Assembly: GCF_001590685.1 (NCBI RefSeq) | Contig: NZ_CP014616.1 | Span: 2,727,001-2,791,000, forward strand | Length of the DNA stretch: 64,000 nucleotides | Reading direction: 5' to 3' | From: Sporosarcina psychrophila | GTDB taxonomy: Bacteria; Bacillota; Bacilli; Bacillales_A; Planococcaceae | Shown: positions 26,387-34,778 of the stretch, in pieces | Numbering within the stretch: the stretch's first letter is position 1 | Layout of the letters: each line of letters opens with the position of its first letter | Notes under the pieces: generated by a model | What the model saw: the letters and a program-made list of their open reading frames with translations, nothing else | Database searches by the model: none | What the model was told of the DNA's origin: nothing | Program-made: the position numbers and the translations under genes

Positions 26387-26842
26387 ATGAGCACTTCGAA
26401 GAATGTACAAATGATTTTAAATGGGACAATCTCTTCACTATCAACTGTTATTCCGGTCAAATTGGATGTCCTTGCTCCGTCGATTACAGTTCAACCGTAT
26501 GAACAAAAAGAGATAAGCGTCTTAATTGGACTTGTCGGAGGCATAAAAGGAAGGCTTATCATTGATGCATCTTTAGACGCCATTAATACGATTGGACAAG
26601 CAATGTTTGGCATGTCAATCGAAGGTGAAATGATTGAATCATTCACAGGCGAGCTTGGCAATATGGTTGCTGGAAACTTATGTACAATACTCGAAAAAGA
26701 CGGCCTCATCCTTGATATTTCCCCCCCTACCGTGATGACGGGAACAACGAAATTTTATGGTTTTAAACAGGCATTTAAATTGCCAGTCAAGATCGACGGC
26801 GGCGGAATGTTGACTGTCCTGTTAACAATTGATGAAAATTAA
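26387..26842 (+). CDS. CheX-like phosphatase domain protein
   Basis: This 151-residue protein matches the CheX/CheC-CheX-FliY fold. The phosphatase-type motif ESFTGELGNMVAGNL (about 87-101) holds the expected Glu and Asn pair. In chemotaxis CheX dephosphorylates CheY-P; no chemotaxis genes are nearby, so the partner is unknown. ATG 26387 is chosen because AAAGGCGG precedes it; the longer upstream frame runs through the promoter region and overlaps dynA. It is divergent from dynA. Confidence 0.8.
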   Translation: MSTSKNVQMILNGTISSLSTVIPVKLDVLAPSITVQPYEQKEISVLIGLVGGIKGRLIIDASLDAINTIGQAMFGMSIEGEMIESFTGELGNMVAGNLCTILEKDGLILDISPPTVMTGTTKFYGFKQAFKLPVKIDGGGMLTVLLTIDEN

Positions 26843-26850
26843 AGTTCACT

Positions 26851-26899
26851 AAAAACAGTCCCTTCCCTGGATTATTTCGGGTTCACGGGACTGTTTTTT
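26851..26899. terminator. Bidirectional terminator between the cheX-like gene and ypwA
   Basis: AAAAACAGTCCC (26851-26862) pairs with GGGACTGTTTTT (from 26887) and a T run extends beyond. Confidence 0.88.
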
Positions 26900-26905
26900 A
26901 CTTTT

Positions 26906-28405
26906 TTATAAGTTATATAACTTCGTGTATTTTTCAGATAAGTAATCTGCTAAATATTTGGCGTTCAATCCTTCACCTGTCGCATCTTTAATAATTTCAA
27001 GTGGCTGTTTCATCTTGCCGTATTTGTGAACATGTTCAGTTAACCAGTCAAGAATCGGGCCAAAATCACCATTTCCACAAAGTTCATCAAAATTAGGTAG
27101 GTCTTTTAACATTGCCACTTTCAATTGAGCTGCGTACATATAGCCAAGTGCATATGACGGGAAATAACCGAAGGATCCGCCAGCCCAGTGAACGTCTTGT
27201 AAAATACCTTCACCGTTATTTTTTGGACGGATACCCAGGTATTCCTCATATTTATCATTCCAAATTTCAGGAAGGTCTACCACTTCATAATCGCCGTTAA
27301 AAATCCCTTTTTCAATTTCATAACGAATCATAATGTGAAGTGGGTACGTCAGTTCATCTGCTTCAATCCGTATAAGCGATGGTTTTGACACATTGATTGC
27401 ACGAAGGAAATCTTCGAGCGCTACGCCTTCAAACTGTTCAGGTGATTGGCTCTTTAATAAATCAAAATTATACGTCCAAAAGTTTTCATTATGTCCGACA
27501 AACTGTTCATAGAATAATGACTGCGATTCATGAATCCCCATCGAAGTACCATCTGCTACTGGTAATCCTTCAAGTTCTAAATCAATATTTTGTTCGTAAA
27601 GTGCATGTCCGCATTCATGAATTGTTCCAAAAACGGCGGAACGGAAATCATTTTCATCGTACTTCGTCGTAATTCGGACATCCCCTATATTGATGCCTGT
27701 GGCAAATGGATGAACGGTTTCATCCAATCGACCTGCATCGAAGTCATAACCAAGTTGCTTCAATATCTCATGACTGAATGCTTTCTGATTTTCTTTCGGA
27801 AATTTTTTGAATAAAAATGACGTATCGGGTTGGTTACCTGATTCTGAAATTTTCTTCACAAGTGGCACGATTGTCTCTTTCAATTGGCCGAAAACTTCAT
27901 CGATGATGTCTGTTGTCATCCCCGGTTCATATTGATCGAGCAATGTATTGTACGGATTGCCATCTTTTTCTCCCCAATAGCCAATGAACTTTTTAGTCGT
28001 TGCCACGATTTTCTCAAGATATGGAAGGAACATGTCAAAATCAGCTTTCTCTTTCGCTTCTTCCCATGCTGATTCCGATTGAGAAGTCAGAACGACAAAT
28101 TCACGGTACTCCTCCGCCGGAATTTTTTTGCTTAAGTCATATTCTTTTTTTACTTCTTCAACTGTTTTCAACAAAATCGGGTTAAGTGTGTCTTTCCTAT
28201 TGCCTAGTTCCTCGAGATAGCCACCCATTTCCTCTGAGACACTCAATTTAAATAGTTCTGTCGATAATGTACCGACCGCTTCCGATCTTGCCGGAATGCC
28301 TTTTTTCGGTGCGCCCGTACGCATATCCCAATACATGATTGAAACGGCTTCTGAGTATGCACTCATTTTCTTTAGCAAAGCTACGAAATTCTCTTCTGTA
28401 GACAT
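26906..28405 (-). CDS. ypwA: Carboxypeptidase, M32 family (YpwA)
   Basis: This 499-residue metallocarboxypeptidase has the zinc motif HECGH (HExxH, about 264-268) with a downstream Glu in GIHESQS (about 292-298) as third ligand. Family motifs DVRITTKYDE and RIEADELTYPLHI are present. It trims C-terminal residues from peptides in the cytoplasm. Two ATGs lie in frame; the second (28405) is chosen because AAGGGGG lies 7 nt before it, whereas the first abuts that site. Confidence 0.94.
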   Translation of the reverse strand: MSTEENFVALLKKMSAYSEAVSIMYWDMRTGAPKKGIPARSEAVGTLSTELFKLSVSEEMGGYLEELGNRKDTLNPILLKTVEEVKKEYDLSKKIPAEEYREFVVLTSQSESAWEEAKEKADFDMFLPYLEKIVATTKKFIGYWGEKDGNPYNTLLDQYEPGMTTDIIDEVFGQLKETIVPLVKKISESGNQPDTSFLFKKFPKENQKAFSHEILKQLGYDFDAGRLDETVHPFATGINIGDVRITTKYDENDFRSAVFGTIHECGHALYEQNIDLELEGLPVADGTSMGIHESQSLFYEQFVGHNENFWTYNFDLLKSQSPEQFEGVALEDFLRAINVSKPSLIRIEADELTYPLHIMIRYEIEKGIFNGDYEVVDLPEIWNDKYEEYLGIRPKNNGEGILQDVHWAGGSFGYFPSYALGYMYAAQLKVAMLKDLPNFDELCGNGDFGPILDWLTEHVHKYGKMKQPLEIIKDATGEGLNAKYLADYLSEKYTKLYNL

Positions 28406-28486
28406 ATCCATTCCCCCTTACTTACTATACTGGTCTTTATTTTAACATAATTCGGGCAACTCATATAGTCTCCTAGTAGGAGATCA

Positions 28487-28523
28487 GTTTTATTTCAGTA
28501 ATTAAACTATGCTGAAATAAAAC
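28487..28523. repeat. Perfect inverted repeat upstream of ypwA
   Basis: GTTTTATTTCAG (28487-28498) and its exact complement (28512-28523) flank a 13-nt AT-rich spacer. A smaller palindrome CTCCTA-G-TAGGAG (28470-28482) lies beside it. Both are within 120 bp of the ypwA start and could be operators or mRNA hairpins. No regulator is recognised. Confidence 0.6.
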
Positions 28524-28611
28524 AATTAGCTAATGTCACGTTTGCTGATTAACCATTTTCTTGCATAAAAAGCAGGTAAGAAAGGCTTGAAAAACGCCAT
28601 TTTAACTTGAT

Positions 28612-29093
28612 CATTTCCGGTCCGCTTTCAGCGAAATAGTCATGACAATTTTACCGAGGGGCGAGTGCGGCTACAACGTTTAAGTGAAAAATACAGCTAC
28701 TTTTGAAAAAAAGAGTAGATGACTCTTTATAAAGGTTGTAAGTGCCCGAAGATACAATTTCGGGCACTCTAGTACTTTGTACAAGGTGTTCCTTGCTTAC
28801 TTTTAGTAAAGATTACGCGTATTATCATGCGATGTACTATAAGAAAGTGACTCTTCCTTAACTAAAAAAGACAAGACTATGGAGAAGACTTCAGCCGCCA
28901 AAATTGTATCTTTGGCGGCTATTATCCAAATAAAAAGTTCCGCTATTCTTTCGTTCCGAAAAGTTTAAGCACTTTGCGTACGTATACATTTGGAAAGCGA
29001 CGGTTGAATAAGCACCATACGATTATCGAAAAAGATGTGTAGGGATGCGACGAAGTCACATCCCTACACATCAAGAAATCTCGATAATCGTAT
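28612..29093. repeat. Dispersed structured element, copy A, with complementary hairpin loops
   Basis: This copy fills most of the near-1-kb gap between ypwA and ypvA and aligns with 58634-59050 over about 420 bp in the same orientation. Hairpin 1 has a perfect 10-bp stem (AGTGCCCGAA, 28741-28750; complement 28759-28768) with loop GATACAAT. Hairpin 2 has a perfect 10-bp stem (AGCCGCCAAA, 28893-28902; complement 28911-28920) with loop ATTGTATC. The loops are exact reverse complements. The right end adds nested inverted repeats (ATACGATTATCGA 29017-29029 with 29081-29093; GATGTGTAGGGATG 29034-29047 with 29059-29072). I see no convincing gene. Whether it is RNA, DNA structure or mobile relic is open. 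Confidence 0.75.
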
Positions 29094-29364
29094 AGAGGCC
29101 GTTCAATCCAAAGCGATCCAAATATAATGTACATGAAGCGTCTGCTGTTTGATTAAGTTATTTACGGGTTGTTTTTGGTTAATCAACACATGTGAGTTAA
29201 TGTAGAACCCCAAATTACATGTGCATGACTGAATCTTTTTTACAGGACCTATTCAGACCCTTAATTAGTGTTTTTTATTTATTGTACTTCACAACGTTTA
29301 TACATTTCTTGTATAAACAGCACGAGCTGGACAGTCCTAAATAATAGCGCTTCCTCAGAAATAC

Positions 29365-29401
29365 AAAAAGGCCTCCCAATATTACTAGGAGAGCCTTACA
29401 A
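29365..29401 (-). terminator. Terminator after ypvA
   Basis: On the minus strand AAGGCTCTCC pairs with GGAGGCCTT (one bulge), followed by TTTTTG. The rest of 29094-29364 shows no gene. Confidence 0.8.
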
Positions 29402-29408
29402 ATTATAG

Positions 29409-31319
29409 TTAAACTGTCATTTTCATTTTAACAGGGAAAATACTTTCAATTTCAGCTTTCATTTCCTGTTCTTTACCTTCTAGTAAAAGATGTACTGTTC
29501 CAGAATCGGCTGACGTCCGTATGAGTCGTCCTGCACCTTGGCGTAGCCTTAGTAGCATGAATGGTAAGTCTACTTCACGGAAAGGATCCTTAGCGTGCTG
29601 ACGTCTCGCGTCGAACAACGGGTCCGATGGTGGTAATGGCAAATCGTAAATAATGACGCGTGTCAATGCATCTTGGGGAATGTCGAGCCCTTCCCATAAG
29701 TGATAAGAGCATAAAACAGGTACTTTCTTCTGTTGGAAGTCACGCACGATAGAAGACAATTCTCGTTCACCTTCGAAAGCGATACGGTCTTGCCACTCGC
29801 TAGGAACGCGCTCTTTGAAATGGTTCATCGCTCGTTCTGACTTGAAGAGAATCAGTGTTTGCTCTCCATCTTCTAAAAGTTCAAGCGCTCGCTTCGCTTT
29901 GCCACCGGCTTCTACATCCGTCGCAAATACTTCCATCACTTCATCATAATCAAATGGAGATTCCACTGAGAATGACAAGTAATCTTGGATACCAAGACCA
30001 TCTGCCAAATAAGTAAACGTTTCACCGACTGATAATGTAGCGGATGAAAAGACGATTGGCGTGTTGGATGAAAACAGTTTCTCTCTTAAAATGTCCGTTA
30101 CTAGACGTGGCATGATAACCAGTGTGGATTCGCCTTCGCGACCTTCAAGCCAGTCGACTGCATCATTTTGAGAGGTGAAGAGGTCCATTGAGTAAATGTA
30201 TTGATCCAGATATTCCTCGACCATTCTCAAATCATATGCCGGAATGATATAGAGTTCACCTTCAAAAACAAATTCTTCAAGAAGCGCATTCGAGATTTTC
30301 ACAACCTCTTTTCCAATTGCCAGAAGTTCAGGTGTTTTCTCAATCGCTTTCCGTTCATTCTCCGTTGTATCCGCAAGCGCATCGAGTAATTTAAAAAATG
30401 CTTCATGCGAATCAATTAGGCGCTCCATCAGTTGAAGTGTCGACTCTCTTATTCCATCGACCATAATTCGTTCAAGCAGATTTAGCAATGTACTATTTTG
30501 TACCTCATACGTCAAAGCACGCTGAGCCGAATACTCAAGAAGATGGCCTTCGTCAAAGACAATCATTGACGGTTCTGGTAATAATGGTAATTGTCCCTGT
30601 CTTTTACGGGATTCTTTTGTCCAAATATGCTCCATATAAAAATCGTGAGAACAAATAACGAGTTCGACCGATTCGCGATAATGATTTCGGTGAATTGTCT
30701 GACCACATCGATTACGAACATCACACGCAGCACATTGCTGGATGGGATGGAAGTTCACTGTTTTCCACTCTTCATCACTTAAATTTGGATAATCCGAACG
30801 TTCTCCGTAAGGAAAAATCGATTGCAATGAACCGGAACCGTAAACGAATTCAGGTAGTTCATCTGCCACAACATCAACATAGTCTTCGTCAATCGTATTA
30901 CCCGCCTCTTCCAATCGTTTCAAGCATAAATATTGGTCACGTGATTTAGCAAGTCGAACATCGATATCAAGACCGAGCGCTTCACTAATTTTCCGGATAT
31001 CACCGTCTTCTTTTACAAGCTGGTCAATCAGTGTCTCATCCGCACATGAAATGAGAGCCGGTTTGCCAGTATAGCGAGCATAAGCGATTGCAGGAAGTAG
31101 ATAAGCAATTGTTTTACCTGTCCCTACACCCGCTTCCGCAAAAAGAACTTTCTTTTCTTTCAGTGCTTGTTCAATTTGGAACGCCATATAGATTTGTTCA
31201 TCACGGCATTCAAATCCTTTTTCAGTCAGTTCATCGTATAACGTATCCCCTATCCAGTCGTTCAGTGACTCATAGAACGATTTATCTTTTGATAACGGGA
31301 ATGGCATCTTGCTCTTCAT
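29409..31319 (-). CDS. ypvA: XPD/DinG-like ATP-dependent helicase YpvA
   Basis: This 636-residue superfamily 2 helicase has Walker A AGVGTGKT (about 63-70), motif II as DEGH rather than DEAH (FDEGHLLEYS, about 252), and motif VI QGAGRLIR. Cys residues at YLCLKR (about 122), and QQCAACDVRNRCG (about 194-206) resemble the four-Cys iron-sulfur domain of XPD helicases. It probably unwinds DNA with 5'-3' polarity in repair. AAGGGGT precedes the ATG. A second XPD-like helicase, dinG, lies at 47.8-50.6 kb but carries an exonuclease domain. Confidence 0.88.
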   Translation of the reverse strand: MKSKMPFPLSKDKSFYESLNDWIGDTLYDELTEKGFECRDEQIYMAFQIEQALKEKKVLFAEAGVGTGKTIAYLLPAIAYARYTGKPALISCADETLIDQLVKEDGDIRKISEALGLDIDVRLAKSRDQYLCLKRLEEAGNTIDEDYVDVVADELPEFVYGSGSLQSIFPYGERSDYPNLSDEEWKTVNFHPIQQCAACDVRNRCGQTIHRNHYRESVELVICSHDFYMEHIWTKESRKRQGQLPLLPEPSMIVFDEGHLLEYSAQRALTYEVQNSTLLNLLERIMVDGIRESTLQLMERLIDSHEAFFKLLDALADTTENERKAIEKTPELLAIGKEVVKISNALLEEFVFEGELYIIPAYDLRMVEEYLDQYIYSMDLFTSQNDAVDWLEGREGESTLVIMPRLVTDILREKLFSSNTPIVFSSATLSVGETFTYLADGLGIQDYLSFSVESPFDYDEVMEVFATDVEAGGKAKRALELLEDGEQTLILFKSERAMNHFKERVPSEWQDRIAFEGERELSSIVRDFQQKKVPVLCSYHLWEGLDIPQDALTRVIIYDLPLPPSDPLFDARRQHAKDPFREVDLPFMLLRLRQGAGRLIRTSADSGTVHLLLEGKEQEMKAEIESIFPVKMKMTV

Positions 31320-31382
31320 CGTTTACCCCTTCCTTATTACATGCAAAAGGAAGAGGAGTTTACCTCTTCCGCATTCTATCAA

Positions 31383-32510
31383 TTATTGACGTTGGCCCCA
31401 GAACTGATACAAATCAGTACGAATAAAACCATTGAATAATTTCCTTTTCTTCGTTGCTCTATGTCCGTACATTTTTTCATAATTTTCCAATGAAGACAAC
31501 ATATAAACAGACCATGATGGATAGTTTTTCATTATACGGCCAAGTTCCTGCGTAATTTCTTCAGCCTCTTCTACCTCACCAAGACGTTCACCGTATGGCG
31601 GATTCCCCACCATAACTCCGTTCAAGCCCTCTAACGTCAAGTCCCGCACGTCACATGTTTGGAACTTGATCAAATCCATGAATCCAGCTCCTGCCGCATT
31701 CTCTTGTGCCACTTTAATCATTCGGGGATCATAATCAAATCCTGAAATATCAAGTGGTTGGTCGTATTTTGCGAGGTCTTCCGCTTCTTCACGAACTTGA
31801 TCCCAAATATTTTTATTGATCCATGGCCACTCTTCACTTAAAAATTCACGATTGTATCCAGGTGCAATGTTTTGCCCGATCATCGCAGCTTCAATTGCGA
31901 TTGTACCTGAACCACAAAACGGGTCAACGAAAGGACGATTTGGATTCCAACGTGACACTTTCACAAGCGCTGCTGCAAGTGTCTCTTTCAACGGTGCATC
32001 CCCTTGTGCAAGTCGATATCCGCGTTTATGTAGTCCCGTTCCACTTGAATCGATCGTTAATGTTACTTTATCTTTTAAAATCGATACTTCCAATTTGAAT
32101 AAAGGACCTGATTCATCAAAGAAACCAATTCGTTTATAAGCAATCTTCAAGCGTTCAACAATCGCTTTTTTTACAATGGCCTGGCAATCAGGCACACTGT
32201 ACAAAGTAGATTTCACTGATTTACCCGCAACTGGAAACTCTGCGTCAACTGGCAAAAAACGTTCCCATGGAATCGCTTTTGTCTGTTCAAATAAATCATC
32301 GAACGTCGTAGCTTCGAATTCACCTGCAACAATACGAACACGGTCCGCTACTCGGAGCCATAGATTCGTTTTTGCAATCGCCAATTCATCGCCCTGGAAA
32401 TAAATCTTCCCATTTTCCGAAGTCGTTTTATAACCAAGAGCTTTTACTTCATCTGCCACAAGTGATTCAAGCCCCATTGCAGATGTTGCCACTAGTTTAA
32501 ATTCAGTCAT
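31383..32510 (-). CDS. rlmL: 23S rRNA guanine-N2 methyltransferase, RlmL/YpsC family
   Basis: This 375-residue protein has an N-terminal ferredoxin-like plus THUMP domain (about 1-160) that binds RNA, and a C-terminal SAM methyltransferase (about 165-375) with VDPFCGSGTIAIEAA and the catalytic GNPPYGERLG for N2-guanine methylation. By homology it acts on 23S rRNA. It lacks the second RlmK domain of E. coli RlmKL. The ATG overlaps the end of a 34-codon frame by 8 nt; GGAG lies within that frame. Confidence 0.9.
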   Translation of the reverse strand: MTEFKLVATSAMGLESLVADEVKALGYKTTSENGKIYFQGDELAIAKTNLWLRVADRVRIVAGEFEATTFDDLFEQTKAIPWERFLPVDAEFPVAGKSVKSTLYSVPDCQAIVKKAIVERLKIAYKRIGFFDESGPLFKLEVSILKDKVTLTIDSSGTGLHKRGYRLAQGDAPLKETLAAALVKVSRWNPNRPFVDPFCGSGTIAIEAAMIGQNIAPGYNREFLSEEWPWINKNIWDQVREEAEDLAKYDQPLDISGFDYDPRMIKVAQENAAGAGFMDLIKFQTCDVRDLTLEGLNGVMVGNPPYGERLGEVEEAEEITQELGRIMKNYPSWSVYMLSSLENYEKMYGHRATKKRKLFNGFIRTDLYQFWGQRQ

Positions 32511-32607
32511 GCATTTCCAACTCCAATTCTATACCATCAATCATTTCCATGAATTCATCAAGGGTTAACTTTTTATAGTATTGCCAATATAACCATATTT
32601 TTTTCAC
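32503..32607 (-). CDS. Small predicted protein, 34 residues, upstream of and overlapping rlmL
   Basis: GTG 32607 opens a frame encoding VKKIWLYWQYYKKLTLDEF followed by MEMIDGIELELEMHD and TGA. The N-terminal half is basic and aromatic and the C-terminal half acidic. GGAG (32617-32620) lies 9 nt before the start. The stop lies 8 nt inside rlmL, so the frame could feed ribosomes onto rlmL. It begins right after the rnpB terminator. I recognise no family; it could also be a leader peptide. Confidence 0.55.
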   Translation of the reverse strand: MKKIWLYWQYYKKLTLDEFMEMIDGIELELEMHD

Positions 32608-32620
32608 ACTTTAATTCTCC

Positions 32621-32651
32621 AAAAGAAAAGCTCCCCATCTTATTGGAGAGC
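32621..32651 (-). terminator. Terminator after rnpB
   Basis: On the minus strand GCTCTCC pairs with GGGGAGC around AATAAGAT, followed by TTTTCTTTT. It ends the RNase P RNA transcript. Confidence 0.8.
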
Positions 32652-32669
32652 AATCAATTTAAAAATAAT

Positions 32670-33074
32670 ACCATAGGAAATTCGATAAGCCATGTTTTGT
32701 TCCCGTGTACTCAAACGGCTCACGCCTCGTACTTAGGGTGGTAATCATCTATCTACAGGTATACACCTGTCTCTTCCTACAGTTCATTTCCCTCGGAAGA
32801 GTGCCCCTACCATAGTTTGGGTTTCTCACTCGTGGGGTTTACCGCGTTCCATCTGCCCCGTTTCCGAGACAGCTACGTCACTGTGGCACTGTTCAGGGAA
32901 CCTCATCCATATCCGAAGACTTAGGATTTATTCCCGCCGTCAACGCGTTATACGCGAAGCCACGGCTTATTCTTTCGCCGAGCACGAACACTACGGTCAT
33001 CTCAGATCCGTGTGAGCATGGACTTTCCTCTACAACATAGGATGTTGCAGCGATTACCTAAATTCCACTATGAT
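32670..33074 (-). ncRNA. rnpB: RNase P RNA, bacterial type B
   Basis: The minus strand carries the conserved core: GAGGAAAGTCCATGCTC (CR-I), the GACGGC-GGGAA region, GGAACGCGGTAAACCCC, GAGAAACCCAAA, and GAACAAAACATGGCTTA near the 3' end. P1 pairs CATAG-GGAA at the 5' end with TTTCCTATG at the 3' end. Features match the type B RNA of Bacillus. It processes the 5' ends of tRNA precursors. Location between gpsB and rlmL matches B. subtilis. Confidence 0.97.
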
Positions 33075-33080
33075 ATTTTT

Positions 33081-33109
33081 AGTATACCGTACTTATGTTT
33101 CATTTACAA
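33081..33109 (-). promoter_or_regulatory. Promoter of rnpB
   Basis: On the minus strand TTGTAA (33104-33109) and TATACT (33081-33086) are separated by exactly 17 bp, placing the RNA 5' end near 33074. The -35 lies just after the gpsB stop. Confidence 0.82.
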
Positions 33110-33113
33110 TATA

Positions 33114-33410
33114 TTATTCTTGGTCGAAGAGTTTACTTCCGAAAACATGCTTTTCCAGATTTGAAATCCGCTTCAATATATCAAAGTTCGTTGTTCCAGC
33201 ACTTCCAGCCGCAGGGCGTTTTTGTGCAGATTCAAGCTCTCTTTGCATGCGTTCATTTTCGGTACGCAATTCTGTAATCGTCTTTTTAAAAGCTTCATAG
33301 TCATGAATAATATCATCAAGGAAGAGATCTACTTCTTCCTGATTATAGCCGCGAAGGCCCGTTTTGAATTCCTTCTCAAGAATCGTTTTTGTATCCAATT
33401 TAGTGTCCAT
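33114..33410 (-). CDS. gpsB: Cell cycle protein GpsB
   Basis: This 98-residue DivIVA-related coiled-coil protein has the N-terminal membrane/partner-binding motif ([20 protein letters not shown], about 16-35), a coiled coil (about 36-68), a linker (AAGSAGTT) and a short C-terminal trimerisation helix ([15 protein letters not shown]). GpsB shuttles PBP1 between sidewall and septum; ponA is encoded at 40.1 kb here. Length is as in B. subtilis. AAGGGCG precedes the ATG. Confidence 0.95.
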   Translation of the reverse strand: MDTKLDTKTILEKEFKTGLRGYNQEEVDLFLDDIIHDYEAFKKTITELRTENERMQRELESAQKRPAAGSAGTTNFDILKRISNLEKHVFGSKLFDQE

Positions 33411-33491
33411 GAAAAATCGCCCTTCCGTCTCTGTTTACATACCGTTGATTATAACATATATTGTCCGACTTTGTCTTACTAAAGCCGACTT

Positions 33492-34778
33492 TCAACCGTT
33501 TTTTGTCGCTTCGTGCGCTTGCCTGGGAAATAATTTTCTAGTTATCCTTATTTCCCTTTTCAAGAAATCATTTCTCGAACGTGCCCGAAATCTTTCCGCC
33601 AAGTAGGAATCCGCCTTCAGGAGCTTAATCGCCTCTTTCGTGGAGTCTAATGCCTTGTTTAACTCTTTCAGCTTATGCTCGTAAAGCTTCGCTAATTCCT
33701 CTAATGCGATAATTCGTTCACGTCCGGTAAGACCTGTTGCCGCTATCTTGAATGAAGAGACTGCGTCCTCGTAAGCCTGTTCCTTTTTCAAGATGAACCC
33801 GAAGTGAAAATGTGTCGCAGGATGATTGATCCCATACTCAGCAATGACACTTTCAAAGATTTGTTTACTACGGTCATGCGACTTTAAATCACCAAACCAT
33901 TTCCCAATATTCGTATGGGTCACGGCCGATTCTCGGACATCGCTTTTCAATAGCAAATCGGTTGACCGTATATAAAGCGCAACTAGTGAAAGGATATCCC
34001 ATTCATTATGGACGAGAACTTTCATTAATAGTTCCGCGCGACCATTCTTAACAGCATCTTGGTAGATGATTGGCGCCATATGCCCTGGGATATCTCCTTG
34101 TCGGAAGAAACCAAGTTGTTCCTCCTCAATTGCAGGTAGTCGAAACGTTGCCATCTCACCTTTCCAAATACGTCTGGAACCATGCAACAAATCGATTTGG
34201 GTATGCTTGAGAAGTGGCGGTAATTCTTTACGGTTCATCGTCCACCGTGTTTCCACCATTGGAATATCAAAACTTTTGCCATTATACGTAACGAGTGTCG
34301 ACGGCTTTTCCCATAATCCTGTTGCATAAAGGAATGCCGCTTCGTGATCAGGACCCGGAAGGACATACTGCGTCATTTTAAAAGATGATGCCGTCTGTTC
34401 AATGAACCCCATGAGGAATATCAGTGTACCTGCTCCTTTTAAACCTGTCGTTTCTGTATCAAAGAAAACAAGCGGTTTTGAAAAATCCGGAGACAGTGGA
34501 TGCACTTCACCGGACTTCTTCCATTTATCGATCGTTGACTTCAAACCCGAAAGAATAATGTTTCCGTGCTGATGGTCAGTGTCGTATTCAACAATACGTT
34601 TATAGACGATGCCATGTTTATTTACGGCTTTTGTCAAACCCGCGTCCAGCCACTGCTGTTCATAGACAGGTACTTTTGCAACGGGTTTTACAACTTCTGG
34701 CACATCTTCAGCTACCACTTTAGAAGTTGTTTTTTTCAACAACTTCTTCATTTGCATCAGTTTCTGTTCATATGACAT
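33492..34778 (-). CDS. mrfB: MrfB (YprB), DEDDh exonuclease of mitomycin C repair
   Basis: This 428-residue protein has an RNase H-like exonuclease domain (about 90-290): FFDTETTGLKGAG (Asp-Glu, about 104-116), TYNGKSFDIPMVETR (Asp, about 178-192) and HNEWDILSLVALY (His-Asp, about 252-264). A C-terminal helical repeat region (about 275-420, TPR-like) follows. With MrfA it repairs mitomycin C damage in B. subtilis. GGAGGGG precedes the ATG, inside the mrfA 3' end (11-nt overlap). Confidence 0.9.
   Translation of the reverse strand: MSYEQKLMQMKKLLKKTTSKVVAEDVPEVVKPVAKVPVYEQQWLDAGLTKAVNKHGIVYKRIVEYDTDHQHGNIILSGLKSTIDKWKKSGEVHPLSPDFSKPLVFFDTETTGLKGAGTLIFLMGFIEQTASSFKMTQYVLPGPDHEAAFLYATGLWEKPSTLVTYNGKSFDIPMVETRWTMNRKELPPLLKHTQIDLLHGSRRIWKGEMATFRLPAIEEEQLGFFRQGDIPGHMAPIIYQDAVKNGRAELLMKVLVHNEWDILSLVALYIRSTDLLLKSDVRESAVTHTNIGKWFGDLKSHDRSKQIFESVIAEYGINHPATHFHFGFILKKEQAYEDAVSSFKIAATGLTGRERIIALEELAKLYEHKLKELNKALDSTKEAIKLLKADSYLAERFRARSRNDFLKREIRITRKLFPRQAHEATKNG

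Noticed and set aside
28943..29134. 63-codon minus-strand frame in copy A of the structured element
   Set aside because: Only its last 28 residues match copy B; upstream it crosses the inserted palindrome. Kept as an alternative reading of the element, not as a gene.
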